In this document: positions 1 through 7,916 of the stretch, in pieces
How the letters are laid out: every line of letters begins with the position of its first letter
Numbering within the stretch: position 1 is the stretch's first letter
Origin: an uncultured Lachnospiraceae bacterium
Lineage (GTDB): Bacteria > Bacillota > Clostridia > Lachnospirales > Lachnospiraceae
NCBI GenBank assembly: GCA_910584945.1
Contig: CAJUDY010000059.1
Span: 1 to 15,364, forward strand
Direction: 5' to 3'
Length of the DNA: 15,364 nucleotides
Notes under the pieces: model-generated
Told to the model about the DNA's origin: nothing
Database searches by the model: none
The model's input: only the letters and a program-made list of their open reading frames with translations
Position numbers and translations under genes: made by a program

Positions 1-76
1 TACAGGAATTTATTACATTTTTTGCTTGATAATTCAAGCATTTGCATCAGTTTTACTGGTGGGAAAGTTGAGATGA
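1..76 (+). CDS. C-terminal tail of a probable membrane protein (partial)
   Basis: A reading frame enters from the left edge (frame starting at base 2) and ends at TGA 74-76. Its last 24 residues run from T-G-I-Y-Y-I to V-G-K-L-R: a strongly hydrophobic stretch closed by basic residues, as in a final transmembrane helix. The stop lies 44 bp upstream of the next start, and no convincing promoter is visible in the gap, so the two genes may be co-transcribed. The piece is too short to assign a family. It could also be a chance open frame. Confidence 0.35.
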   Translation, partial: TGIYYIFCLIIQAFASVLLVGKLR

Positions 77-120
77 TAATATCTTAACTAAAAGATTTTG
101 GTTTACAATGAGGAATAAAA

Positions 121-3100
121 ATGCTGAAAAAGGATTTTTGGAAAAACAGTTGTGAAAATATCCGAAAACTTGTCGGAAGAGTGAAAGTTATATGCAGCAG
201 AAAAAAGCTTGTGATCAACTCAAATGAAAAGAATATAAGATATAAAGATCTAGGACCAAAAGATATTTCCGGAGAAGACTCAGAGTATTTTAAAGCGCTG
301 GATTGGGCATTTAATAATGAACAAATTTATAATATTGCGATTTCGGGACCATATGGCTCTGGAAAAAGCAGTATTATTAATTCTTATATAAAAAAACATC
401 CAGAATTGAAAGCTGTAAATATTTCATTAGCCAATTTTCTAACACTTAATAAAAACGATGATATAAATGATGATATAGAATCGGAGCTCGAAATAGGAAT
501 TTTAAAACAGTTATTTTATAAGGTCAACCATAAAAAAATCCCACAGAGCAGATATAGAAAATTATATCCTGTAAAAAGAAAGAAGATTGCCTTAGTAATA
601 TTATTTTTAATGGGTTTTGGATATCTTTTATTGAGATTTTTATATAATGACATAGGGATGGTATTTGAAAATCATATAAAAATAGCATCTGATAACTATA
701 ATTGTACAAGGGGATGGGCGTTTGCAATAGGAATTTTTCTTCTGGTTGTTTTTGTACTTTTGGTAACAGAGACGATTTGGCTCGCCTTATCTAAAATACA
801 TATAAAAGAAATCAATTTCTCAGATCATGCGACTGCGACGACGGAGAAGGTAACAGATGAATCCATATTTAACAAAAATATAGATGAAATCGTTTACTTT
901 TTTGAAGTAACAGGATATAAAGCGGTGTTTATTGAAGATTTGGACCGTTTTAATATAATTGATATTTTTGTAAAATTACGTGAACTGAATACGATTCTCA
1001 ATAATTATGAAAAGATCAAAAAACGGATTGTATTTATATATGCGGTCAGAGACGACATGTTTTTAAATGAGGAAAGAACAAAATTCTTTGAATTTATACT
1101 TCCGGTTATTCCTTACATAACTTCGACAAATTCAAGTGAAATCCTGTTAGCGAGAATTGAAAAAGATAAGAAAATATATAATGATCTGGAATTGGATACT
1201 GATTTTATTGAAATGACAGGACCCTATATCAGTGATATGCGAATATTGGACAATATTTATAATGAATTTATTACATATAAGAAAATTTTGCAGGATTCAG
1301 GAAATGAGGAGGGTCAAAAACTTAATTTAAAAGATCAATCTATGATGTCTTTAATGATATTTAAAAATATTTATCCAAAGGACTTTGCACAATTGCAGTC
1401 TGGAAGTGGGATTGTACAACATGCATTTCAGTCAAAAAGAGATTTTTGGGAACCTAAAAGAAATGAATTGGAAGAAAAAAAGAAGGCTATTTTAGAAAGA
1501 ATGGAGATGGCACAGAAGGATGTACTTGAAAACCTACAAGAAGTAAAGATGGTAATGATGTTCCAGATGACAGAAAGAAAGGGTATGTTAGAATCGGTAG
1601 AGTTTGGTAGAAATTCGTACAGATTCGATGAAATTTTAAAAGAAGATTTTGATATAGATAAAATTGAAAATATGAGAACAGTTAATTATTGGCCTAAAGG
1701 CTCTTATTATAGTCACAATTTAATATTTGATAAAAATAATTTGGATAAGATAGAAAATTATAAACAAAGATGTAAAAATATTGTTCTCAAATTACCGGAA
1801 ATAAAAGAGGATTATAGAAAGCAAATTGAAGAAATAGATAATGAAATTCGCCGATTGGGTTCATTGCCATTAAAAGAAATTTTATGTACATATCAAACCG
1901 AGGAAATTTTACCCGAGGATGTAAAAGAAAACAAGTTGCTTGTATTTATGCTGCGTAATGGGTTTATTGATGAAAAATATCCGAATTATGTAAATTATTT
2001 TTATGAGAATAGTCTTACCAGAGATGATATGAATTTTATTTTAAATGTAAGAAATCATGATTCCATGGAATTTAGTTATCCTCTCACTCAGGTAATGCAG
2101 GTTATAAAAAACTTGCGTTTGTTTGAATTTGAGCAAAAAGAAGCACTGAATTTTTCTCTTCTTGATGTGCTTTTAGAGAACGGCGATTATTTAGAAAAAA
2201 GAGACCAGTTGTTAAAACAGCTGTCAGATGAAACGGAATTATGTTGGCGATTCATAGATGAGTATATAGACAAAGCAAAAAATCCGGATTTATTTGTTGC
2301 TGTATTGGCAAAATTCTGGAAAAATATGTGGAATTATATTTATGACAGCCAGATTTTAACAGAAGAACGAAAAGATAAATACTTAAATCTTATTTGCAAT
2401 AACGCAGAAATAGAAGATATCATCAATTTGAATAAAGATAAGAAACTACAAGCATACTTTGTGGAAAAGAATGATATATTGAGGTGTACAATAGGACTCC
2501 CCTTAGAAAGAATGAAACGTATCATTGAAGAATGCGATATTGTATTTCAAAATTTTAATACAGATGTATGCAATGAAGAATTATTAAACTGGATATTTGA
2601 TGAGGGATATTTTGATGTTAATATTGAAATGATTCAATGTATTTTTAGAAGGAAAAAACCAGAAGCAATAGAACATCTCTTAAAGAGAAACTATACTGAG
2701 ATAAGAGAGTTGGCATATAATTCTTTGCTTGAACGAATTGAATGGGATATTTCTCAGTATATAGAAAATGTCTTCCTAAAGTTGGAGACAAATACAGAGG
2801 AATCATTGGAGTCTATTTTGGATCTTTTGAAAAGAGTGGAAGAGGTTGAACATGCCTGTGAAATTATTCAAAAGGAAAATGTAGTATTAGATGATCTGAA
2901 TAACTGTTATTCTGAAGTTTTGCGGGAGGAACCTGATTCCATAAAACAAGTATGGAATGCATGGATCAGAAATCAAAAGTTAAAAGCCAGCTGGGACAAC
3001 TTATTTAAATATTGGAATAAGTTTGGTGTAACAGAGGAATTACTCTTTTATATAGAATATAGTATTGGACAATTGGAGATTGACGAATGTCCTGAAAATA

Positions 3101-3837
3101 TCGATCTGTCAATAGTAGAGGAGATAATTAAGAGTGAATTGGGAGAAGAATGTTTTGATCGTTTTATGAATTGCGTGCCTAAAATTGAATGTACGATAGC
3201 TTTGAATTCAATCAATGCAAGCCATGTGAAAATATTGATTGTAAAGAAATTTGTTGATTTTTCTATTCAATTTGCCGAGGATATCAAACAATTTCATCCA
3301 GATTTGTATGTGTTAACATTATTAACTAACTATGAGTCTGTTTTAGAAAAGTTAGAAGATTATACAATTAGTTCGGAGGAACTGGAACAGATCCTTATCA
3401 GTGAGATGATTGATGATACGGTAAAAATTCGGTTTATTGAACAGAAAGCGGTAATTCCATATTCTTCTTCTATTGCTTTGTATTTACGGAATGTAGATTG
3501 TGAACTGACCAAAGAAATTTACCAGAATGCATGGGAGGTCTTGGAAGAAGACCAGCGATATGCCTTATTTCTTAATCAAATTCAGATTCTTAACGAGGAT
3601 GATATTTCCGAATGTTTTAAAGAACTTGGAGAGGATTATCAGAAGTTTGCGGATAGAACGCGCCGACATGAAGAAAGGTTATATGGAAATGAATATAATA
3701 GAAAGCTGGTTGAACATCTTAAGAACATAACATATATTACAAGTTTTAAAGAGGAATTCAAAGAAGTATGGGACGAAAATTCCCGCAGAATGAACAGGGA
3801 AACATGGCTTCGATGCAGGATAAAACAGAAAGGGTAA
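121..3837 (+). CDS. YobI-like membrane-associated P-loop NTPase
   Basis: A 1238-residue protein resembling the Bacillus YobI-type P-loop NTPases, which are distant relatives of KAP NTPases. Seen in order: Walker A GPYGSGKSS at residues 76-84; two hydrophobic, probably membrane-spanning segments at about 156-174 and 199-223, inserted between the Walker motifs as in KAP-type enzymes; Walker B AVFIEDLDRF at 268-277; a sensor-like RIVFIYAVRDD at 302-312; and a conserved-looking KFFEFILPVIPYI at 321-333. The remaining roughly 900 residues are helical, charged and repeat-like, with no catalytic motif I recognise. The start ATG is preceded by GAGGA at 110-114 with a 6-base gap. The gene is visibly richer in A/T, with AAA, ATA and TTA codons, than the genes on the right, which suggests horizontal transfer. 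The function of the family is not established. A role in defence or inter-bacterial conflict is only inference. Confidence 0.8.
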   Translation: MLKKDFWKNSCENIRKLVGRVKVICSRKKLVINSNEKNIRYKDLGPKDISGEDSEYFKALDWAFNNEQIYNIAISGPYGSGKSSIINSYIKKHPELKAVNISLANFLTLNKNDDINDDIESELEIGILKQLFYKVNHKKIPQSRYRKLYPVKRKKIALVILFLMGFGYLLLRFLYNDIGMVFENHIKIASDNYNCTRGWAFAIGIFLLVVFVLLVTETIWLALSKIHIKEINFSDHATATTEKVTDESIFNKNIDEIVYFFEVTGYKAVFIEDLDRFNIIDIFVKLRELNTILNNYEKIKKRIVFIYAVRDDMFLNEERTKFFEFILPVIPYITSTNSSEILLARIEKDKKIYNDLELDTDFIEMTGPYISDMRILDNIYNEFITYKKILQDSGNEEGQKLNLKDQSMMSLMIFKNIYPKDFAQLQSGSGIVQHAFQSKRDFWEPKRNELEEKKKAILERMEMAQKDVLENLQEVKMVMMFQMTERKGMLESVEFGRNSYRFDEILKEDFDIDKIENMRTVNYWPKGSYYSHNLIFDKNNLDKIENYKQRCKNIVLKLPEIKEDYRKQIEEIDNEIRRLGSLPLKEILCTYQTEEILPEDVKENKLLVFMLRNGFIDEKYPNYVNYFYENSLTRDDMNFILNVRNHDSMEFSYPLTQVMQVIKNLRLFEFEQKEALNFSLLDVLLENGDYLEKRDQLLKQLSDETELCWRFIDEYIDKAKNPDLFVAVLAKFWKNMWNYIYDSQILTEERKDKYLNLICNNAEIEDIINLNKDKKLQAYFVEKNDILRCTIGLPLERMKRIIEECDIVFQNFNTDVCNEELLNWIFDEGYFDVNIEMIQCIFRRKKPEAIEHLLKRNYTEIRELAYNSLLERIEWDISQYIENVFLKLETNTEESLESILDLLKRVEEVEHACEIIQKENVVLDDLNNCYSEVLREEPDSIKQVWNAWIRNQKLKASWDNLFKYWNKFGVTEELLFYIEYSIGQLEIDECPENIDLSIVEEIIKSELGEECFDRFMNCVPKIECTIALNSINASHVKILIVKKFVDFSIQFAEDIKQFHPDLYVLTLLTNYESVLEKLEDYTISSEELEQILISEMIDDTVKIRFIEQKAVIPYSSSIALYLRNVDCELTKEIYQNAWEVLEEDQRYALFLNQIQILNEDDISECFKELGEDYQKFADRTRRHEERLYGNEYNRKLVEHLKNITYITSFKEEFKEVWDENSRRMNRETWLRCRIKQKG

Positions 3838-3891
3838 ACTTACCGTGTAACTGAACAAAAACCAAAATGAAATTTCAGGAGGAACATATAT

Positions 3892-4254
3892 ATGAAGGAT
3901 ATGATAGCATACTGCGGACTGGACTGTGAAAAATGTGACGCTTATCTTGCAACGATCAACGACGATCAGGCGCTGCGTGAGAAAACTGCGAAACTGTGGG
4001 CCAAGTTAAATAACGTGCCGATTCTGCCCGAGCATATCAATTGTGAGGGCTGCCGTGTTGACGGAATGAAGACTATATACTGTGACAGCCTTTGCGCGAT
4101 TCGCCAATGTGCGGTTCAAAAAGGGGTGACAACGTGCGGAGACTGCCAGAGTTTTGAGACATGCTGGACGGTTGGAACGATTTTTGCAGATGCGCCTGAA
4201 GCTTTGGAAAATCTGCGTCAGGTTTCGAAGGAGACGGATCGTGAACAACAGTAA
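3892..4254 (+). CDS. DUF3795 domain protein, cysteine-rich
   Basis: A 120-residue cytoplasmic protein matching the pattern of the DUF3795 family. It opens with the typical IAYCGLDCEKCDAY segment and carries 11 cysteines (residues 8, 12, 15, 51, 54, 64, 68, 73, 82, 85 and 91), many in CxxC or CxxxC spacing, which suggests binding of zinc or an iron-sulfur cluster. No enzymatic role is known to me for the family. The start follows a strong CAGGAGG ribosome binding site. The gene lies 54 bp after the YobI-like gene without an obvious terminator between them, and its base composition is less A/T-rich than that gene. Confidence 0.85.
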   Translation: MKDMIAYCGLDCEKCDAYLATINDDQALREKTAKLWAKLNNVPILPEHINCEGCRVDGMKTIYCDSLCAIRQCAVQKGVTTCGDCQSFETCWTVGTIFADAPEALENLRQVSKETDREQQ

Positions 4255-4308
4255 ACTGGTCTTTACTTCCAGTAGAACATAAAACAGCATTGAAAAAGGA
4301 TTTTATTT

Positions 4309-4923
4309 ATGGAAGAAACAAAGATTGTATTTTTATCAGACAACAGAAAAGTTGTTTTGGAAGACGATGATGATATCATTCTGTCTTTGGCTTCCGATGA
4401 TAAAGCAGAAAGCAGATTTGAGGTTCCTTATCATTCCAGCGGTTATGGCGGAGGGTGGCTTACGCTTTCTCCATCTGAGAACTATGTGGTCTTTTCTTAT
4501 TTTTCAGGTCAATGTGAAGAAGGATTCTGTCTGTTTAACATTGAGGGTAATCAGTTAAAGCTGATATACGATTCTGGATATTTATATGGAGAGGAAGCAA
4601 ATTACAGCTTTGTAAATGATGAGAGGATTTTGGTTCAAACCTTTCGCACCGGGGCATGGTATCAGGAAAATGCAAAAGCAGACGAAAATGGAGATCGGTA
4701 CTATGAATTTGGGGAGCTGAATCTGTTTTACATGGAAACGCAGGAACTGAGCAGACATACGATTCATGTTTATCCTTCTGATGACTGGGAAGAAGAGGTG
4801 ACAGACGTCGGCACATTTACATTTTCTGATCTGGATGGCAGCGAATTTCATGTCACCGTACCATGGGGGAAAGCAATCTTTCATGCGCCGCTGAAAAGCG
4901 TTCTCGTTATCAGGCCTAGATAA
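4309..4923 (+). CDS. Acidic protein of unknown function
   Basis: A 204-residue protein with no signal peptide or membrane segment. It is acidic, with an EDDDDI run near residue 20 and DDWEEEV near 157, and is rich in aromatic residues and alternating hydrophobic patterns such as LTLSPSENYVVFSYF. That pattern suggests a beta-sheet or partial beta-propeller fold. I do not recognise the family. The size, acidity and position beside a SMI1/KNR4 gene recall immunity-type proteins, but no partner toxin is present, so this is only a guess. The Shine-Dalgarno sequence is weak (AAAGGA at about 4293-4298, 10 bases before the ATG). A hairpin follows its stop codon. Confidence 0.7.
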   Translation: MEETKIVFLSDNRKVVLEDDDDIILSLASDDKAESRFEVPYHSSGYGGGWLTLSPSENYVVFSYFSGQCEEGFCLFNIEGNQLKLIYDSGYLYGEEANYSFVNDERILVQTFRTGAWYQENAKADENGDRYYEFGELNLFYMETQELSRHTIHVYPSDDWEEEVTDVGTFTFSDLDGSEFHVTVPWGKAIFHAPLKSVLVIRPR

Positions 4924-4931
4924 GCGAATAA

Positions 4932-4957
4932 TCTTTGGCTTATGGGATAGCCAAAGG
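4932..4957 (+). terminator. Intercistronic hairpin, no U-tract
   Basis: A perfect 8-bp inverted repeat, CTTTGGCT (4933-4940) and AGCCAAAG (4949-4956), with an 8-base loop, lies 9 bases after the stop at 4923. It can be extended by one T-G pair. It is followed by GGCAAAAAA, not a T-run, so it is a poor intrinsic terminator on the plus strand; a role in mRNA processing or attenuation is possible. It also argues against the upstream TTG at 4935 as the start of the next gene. Confidence 0.45.
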
Positions 4958-4988
4958 GCAAAAAATCACGATAGAAGGAGCGACAGAT

Positions 4989-5546
4989 ATGCCAGTATAT
5001 GAGTCAAAGGATTATGAAAAAGTGATCAAACGGATTCAGGAGAAAGTAAATACACTTTCTGTTAAAATGGGCAAATGCCTTTCGGAAGAAACGATCGCGG
5101 CGTTTGAAAAATGCCATAAGATCAAACTGCCCCAGGCATACCGCATGTTTTTGAAAGAGGTTGGAAATGGATGCGAACATATGTTTGAAACTTGCCGTCT
5201 GAATGGTTTGGAAAGCAGTCCATGTCAAGAACTTGCCGCTCCCTTTCTTCTTGATCAGTTCTGGATTTGGGAGGACGACGAAAGGGATTTTGATATCATC
5301 GAGGAAGAAAAGAACCATAAAGTTTATCGGGGGAATATGGAACTGATCAATCTGGGGTGCGGCATGAGCTATCATTTGATCATCACCGGAAAATGCCGGG
5401 GAGAGGTCTGGAATTTTACGGATGTAGGCGTCCAGCCCTGCTGCGAGCGGCAGGATTTCCTGGGGTGGTTTGAGTTATGGCTGGATCATCAGGAGGAGAC
5501 AGATTATTTCAAGGACTATGTATATGGGGAAGCGGATCAGGAATAA
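4989..5546 (+). CDS. SMI1/KNR4 family protein
   Basis: A 185-residue cytoplasmic protein of the SMI1/KNR4 (SUKH-like) superfamily, whose bacterial members often act as immunity proteins against polymorphic toxins. The diagnostic core is LSEETIAAFEKCHKIKLPQAYRMFL... at about residues 31-61 (helix, then LPxxYxxFLxxxGNG), followed by a beta-rich part with INLGCGMSYHLIITG at 120-134 and GEVWNF at 138-143. An open frame extends upstream to TTG at 4935. ATG 4989 is chosen because GAAGGAG at 4974-4980 sits 8 bases before it, and because 4935 lies inside a hairpin. No toxin gene is adjacent, so it may be an orphan immunity gene or a housekeeping SUKH protein. Confidence 0.85.
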   Translation: MPVYESKDYEKVIKRIQEKVNTLSVKMGKCLSEETIAAFEKCHKIKLPQAYRMFLKEVGNGCEHMFETCRLNGLESSPCQELAAPFLLDQFWIWEDDERDFDIIEEEKNHKVYRGNMELINLGCGMSYHLIITGKCRGEVWNFTDVGVQPCCERQDFLGWFELWLDHQEETDYFKDYVYGEADQE

Positions 5547-5628
5547 ATGCTGATTACTTTCCTGACAGAACATATAGATATCAAAAGCAACCTGTCAAAC
5601 TTCTCACGGAGTGCTTAACCCGAAGGGT

Positions 5629-5778
5629 ATGGCAAAAAAGGATACTGTTTATGAGAGTATTGGCACCGAAACTGGCACCAATGGCACCAAAACTGGCACC
5701 GATGACACAGATGAGAAAAAATATATAAAACCCCCAATATTTCCTGCCATTTTGCGGCTCTATATAGGAAGGCCTTAA
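5629..5778 (+). CDS. Possible small ORF with Gly-Thr repeats
   Basis: An open frame of 49 codons from ATG 5629 to TAA 5776-5778; an in-frame GTG at 5611 would give 55 residues. The product starts MAKKDTVYESIG, then has a repeated seven-residue unit (GTETGTN, GTKTGTD), an acidic-basic stretch and an ending KKYIKPPIFPAILRLYIGRP. In favour: the DNA repeat is a multiple of three and in frame, and the composition is protein-like. Against: the ribosome binding site is poor, because AAGGG at 5624-5628 abuts the ATG and GGAG is 17 bases away. No family is recognised. It may be a decayed gene end or the leader of the sigma factor gene. Confidence 0.3.
   Translation: MAKKDTVYESIGTETGTNGTKTGTDDTDEKKYIKPPIFPAILRLYIGRP
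5661..5702. repeat. Tandem 21-bp duplication (TGGCACC repeats)
   Basis: Two adjacent 21-base units (5661-5681 and 5682-5702) differ at two positions by my count. Each contains two copies of TGGCACC, giving four copies, at 5661, 5673, 5682 and 5694. The repeat is in frame with the small ORF at 5629-5778 and lies about 100 bp upstream of the sigma factor gene. Confidence 0.8.
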
Positions 5779-5803
5779 AAATAAGCAGGAAAGGAGAAGC
5801 AAT

Positions 5804-6349
5804 GTGAAGGACGAACAGATTGTGGAGTTGTATCTTCAGCGCGATGAAAGAGCGGTCGAGGAGACCCAGAGCAAGTATGGAGCCTATTGTTTCCGTATTG
5901 CGAAGAACATACTCACGATCAGGGAAGATGCGGAAGAATGCGTGAATGACACATGGAATGCAGCGTGGAATAAGATTCCGCCGACGATTCCCGTGTCATT
6001 CAAAGCGTTTCTTGGGAAACTGGTCAGAGACATATCGCTGAGCCGATATAGAAAAAATCATGCTAAGAAACGCTTCTGTGGAATAGAAGTGATGCTCGAC
6101 GAGCTGGAAGAATGTATTCCATCTGACTTTGATGTGGAACAAAACTTTGCCCATCGGCAGTTGTCAAAAACGATCAACCGATGGCTGGGCAGTCTTTCAA
6201 GGGAAGAACGGGTTTTGTTTGTCAAAAGGTATTATTACGGCGAAGCGGTAAAAGATCTGGCAAAAGCTCATGGCTGTACGGAAAACCAGATGGCGCAGAA
6301 AATGCGGAAACTTCGGAAAAGTCTGAAAGCATGCTTAGTTGGGGGTTAA
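5804..6349 (+). CDS. ECF-type RNA polymerase sigma factor
   Basis: A 181-residue sigma-70 family protein of the extracytoplasmic function type, which directs RNA polymerase to stress- or signal-specific promoters. The region 2 segment spans about residues 8-85, with the typical IREDAEECVNDTWNAAWNKIPP at 39-60. Region 4 spans about 122-177, with LSREERVLFVKRYYYGEAVKDLA as its helix-turn-helix entry and a basic C-terminus for -35 recognition. The start is GTG, preceded by AAGGAG at 5791-5796 with a 7-base gap. The stop is 3 bp before the next gene, so the two form an operon. ECF sigma genes are commonly autoregulated and paired with a membrane anti-sigma factor; the downstream gene fits that role. 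Confidence 0.88.
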   Translation: MKDEQIVELYLQRDERAVEETQSKYGAYCFRIAKNILTIREDAEECVNDTWNAAWNKIPPTIPVSFKAFLGKLVRDISLSRYRKNHAKKRFCGIEVMLDELEECIPSDFDVEQNFAHRQLSKTINRWLGSLSREERVLFVKRYYYGEAVKDLAKAHGCTENQMAQKMRKLRKSLKACLVGG

Positions 6350-6352
6350 AAT

Positions 6353-7372
6353 ATGAAGAGAGAAGATCTGTATCACGGAATATCGGGAATCTGCCCGGAG
6401 TATCTTGATGAGGTGGATGCCTATAAGCCGCGAAAAACCACGCACTGGAAAAGATGGGCGACGGCCGCGGCCTGTATCAGTCTGTGTTTCTGCGGCGCGG
6501 TTCCGGCTCTGGCAGCCGCGGACAATGGGGTGATTTACGAATGGCTGTATGCGGTTTCGCCGTCGATGGCCCAGAAGCTGAAGCCGGTCAATGTCTCCTG
6601 TGAAGATCAGGGAATTCAGATGGAAGTGGCTGCCGCGGATATTGAAGGGGCGAATGCAAAGATCCTGGTATCTATGCAGGATATGACGGGAGAGCGTCTT
6701 GATGAGACGACGGACCTTTTTGACAGTTACAGCATTCATACCCCCTACGATCAGATCGGCGGATGTTCCTTGGTGGAATATGACGCCGCGACGAAGACGG
6801 CGTTTATTATGCTGACGATTGAACAGATGGATCAGGCGCTGATTCCTGGAGATAAGATTACTTTTTCCGTAAATGAAATACTGACCGGGAAAAAGCACAG
6901 TGACAGAGAGCTTACAGAGATTGATTTGGGGAATGTACCGTTGATAAGTGACCTGATGGAAGCCCCGGATATTCGGGGCGGGAGCGGTAGGGACCTGGAC
7001 GTTTTTGAAGAAAGCGATCCGCGGCTGATGAGACCGAAGGAAGCGTCGGCTTCTGTTTTGGAGGAAGGGGTTACTCTCACCGGTTACGGAATCGTGGACG
7101 GCAAGCTCCATGTGCAGATCCGATATGATCGGATTCTTGAGACGGATAACCATGGAGAGGTTTATCTGAAAAGTCCGAGCGGAGAAGTCCTGCACTGTCA
7201 ATATAATACAGCCTTTTGGGATAAGGATCAAAAGGACAGCTATGAGGAGTACATTTTTTCTGTAACTTCTGAGGAACTGGAAGCCTGTGAGATATGGGGA
7301 GAATTCTGGACCTGCAATGGTGGAACGATTGAGGGAAACTGGCAGGTAACGTTTCCTTTGACAAAACAGTAA
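6353..7372 (+). CDS. Membrane-anchored DUF4179 protein, probable anti-sigma partner
   Basis: A 339-residue protein with a short N-terminal cytoplasmic region (1-33), one membrane segment at about 34-56 (WATAAACISLCFCGAVPALAA) and a large exported domain. The segment LYAVSPSMAQKLKPVN at about 65-80, followed by CEDQGIQMEV, matches the DUF4179 family, which is frequent in Clostridia beside ECF sigma genes. The single-pass topology and 3-bp spacing from the sigma gene support a role as its membrane-bound regulator. The N-terminal part is short and lacks a clear zinc-binding ZAS motif (HxxxCxxC), so direct sigma binding is inference. The ribosome binding site is GGGGG at 6342-6346 inside the end of the sigma gene. 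A lone promoter for the next gene begins 26 bp after its stop. Confidence 0.75.
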   Translation: MKREDLYHGISGICPEYLDEVDAYKPRKTTHWKRWATAAACISLCFCGAVPALAAADNGVIYEWLYAVSPSMAQKLKPVNVSCEDQGIQMEVAAADIEGANAKILVSMQDMTGERLDETTDLFDSYSIHTPYDQIGGCSLVEYDAATKTAFIMLTIEQMDQALIPGDKITFSVNEILTGKKHSDRELTEIDLGNVPLISDLMEAPDIRGGSGRDLDVFEESDPRLMRPKEASASVLEEGVTLTGYGIVDGKLHVQIRYDRILETDNHGEVYLKSPSGEVLHCQYNTAFWDKDQKDSYEEYIFSVTSEELEACEIWGEFWTCNGGTIEGNWQVTFPLTKQ

Positions 7373-7397
7373 GAACATGGACTTTAAACGAAGGAAG

Positions 7398-7425
7398 TTG
7401 CCATGCCTGATGAATCTGGTATAAT
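7398..7425 (+). promoter_or_regulatory. Sigma-A-type promoter for the DUF4869/ATPase pair
   Basis: TTGCCA at 7398-7403 and TATAAT at 7420-7425 are separated by 16 bases, and the -10 is extended (TGGTATAAT). It lies 38 bp upstream of the ATG at 7464, with transcription expected to begin near 7432. This separates the two-gene unit from the sigma/DUF4179 operon. Confidence 0.75.
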
Positions 7426-7463
7426 GAGTTATGGGATGTCTAAATGAAAGGAAGAGCAAAACC

Positions 7464-7913
7464 ATGCTGAAAATCATATTTGGAGATGTGGAAAACGCAG
7501 TGTACCATCCGCCGACTTATTTTGACAATCAATATGAAGATGAGTGGATCACAGATCCTCTGGCGGTTGCGATGATCAAAGAGATTGATCAGTCGGAGGT
7601 CGTTGCTGTACACCTGATCCAAAGTCCGGTGCTCGGGCCCATTTCCACGAAAGAGATTTCCGGCGGCGTCAAAACGCTGATCTTGATGGCCTTTGATGAG
7701 AGCGGCAGGATTTTTAACGCTTCAGCCTGTGGGGATAATTGTGCAAAATGGATCGTAGAGATCGGAAAGAGGAAGGACCTGACGATCAATCTGCATCATG
7801 TGATGGACTTCAGTTCTGTTCCGACGTTTGAAGCCGTGATGCTCAATACAGGGCTGGCTGTTCACAGCTATGGAGAATATCTGGAAGAGGCGTTGAAGAT
7901 AAAGGAGCGTTGA
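7464..7913 (+). CDS. DUF4869 domain protein
   Basis: A 149-residue soluble protein that I recognise as DUF4869-like by MLKIIFGD, YEDEWITDPLAVAMI (about 24-38), SPVLGPIS (54-61), GGVKTLILM (67-75) and NASACGDNCAKWI (85-97). The function is unknown. The open frame extends to 7431, but the ATG at 7464 is chosen because GAAAGGAAG at 7446-7453 sits 10 bases upstream, and because the 7431 start falls at the promoter's transcription start. The gene ends 3 bp before the next gene, and that gene's AAAGGAG lies within its last codons, so the two are translationally coupled. The family is known mainly from Firmicutes, and the pairing suggests a functional link with the downstream ATPase. Confidence 0.8.
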   Translation: MLKIIFGDVENAVYHPPTYFDNQYEDEWITDPLAVAMIKEIDQSEVVAVHLIQSPVLGPISTKEISGGVKTLILMAFDESGRIFNASACGDNCAKWIVEIGKRKDLTINLHHVMDFSSVPTFEAVMLNTGLAVHSYGEYLEEALKIKER

Positions 7914-7916
7914 AGT

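Noticed and set aside
4935..4988. Upstream TTG start for the SMI1/KNR4 gene
   Set aside because: It lies inside a hairpin, lacks a ribosome binding site, and ATG 4989 has GAAGGAG at good spacing.
5661..5702. TGGCAC words as sigma-54 promoter elements
   Set aside because: No TTGCA or TTGCT -12 element follows any copy at the required spacing.
6335..7477. A 380-codon open frame on the minus strand opposite the DUF4179 gene
   Set aside because: The product is rich in Arg, His, Ile and Leu without domain-like structure, no ribosome binding site was found, and the plus-strand protein is a clear family member; it is an antisense shadow.
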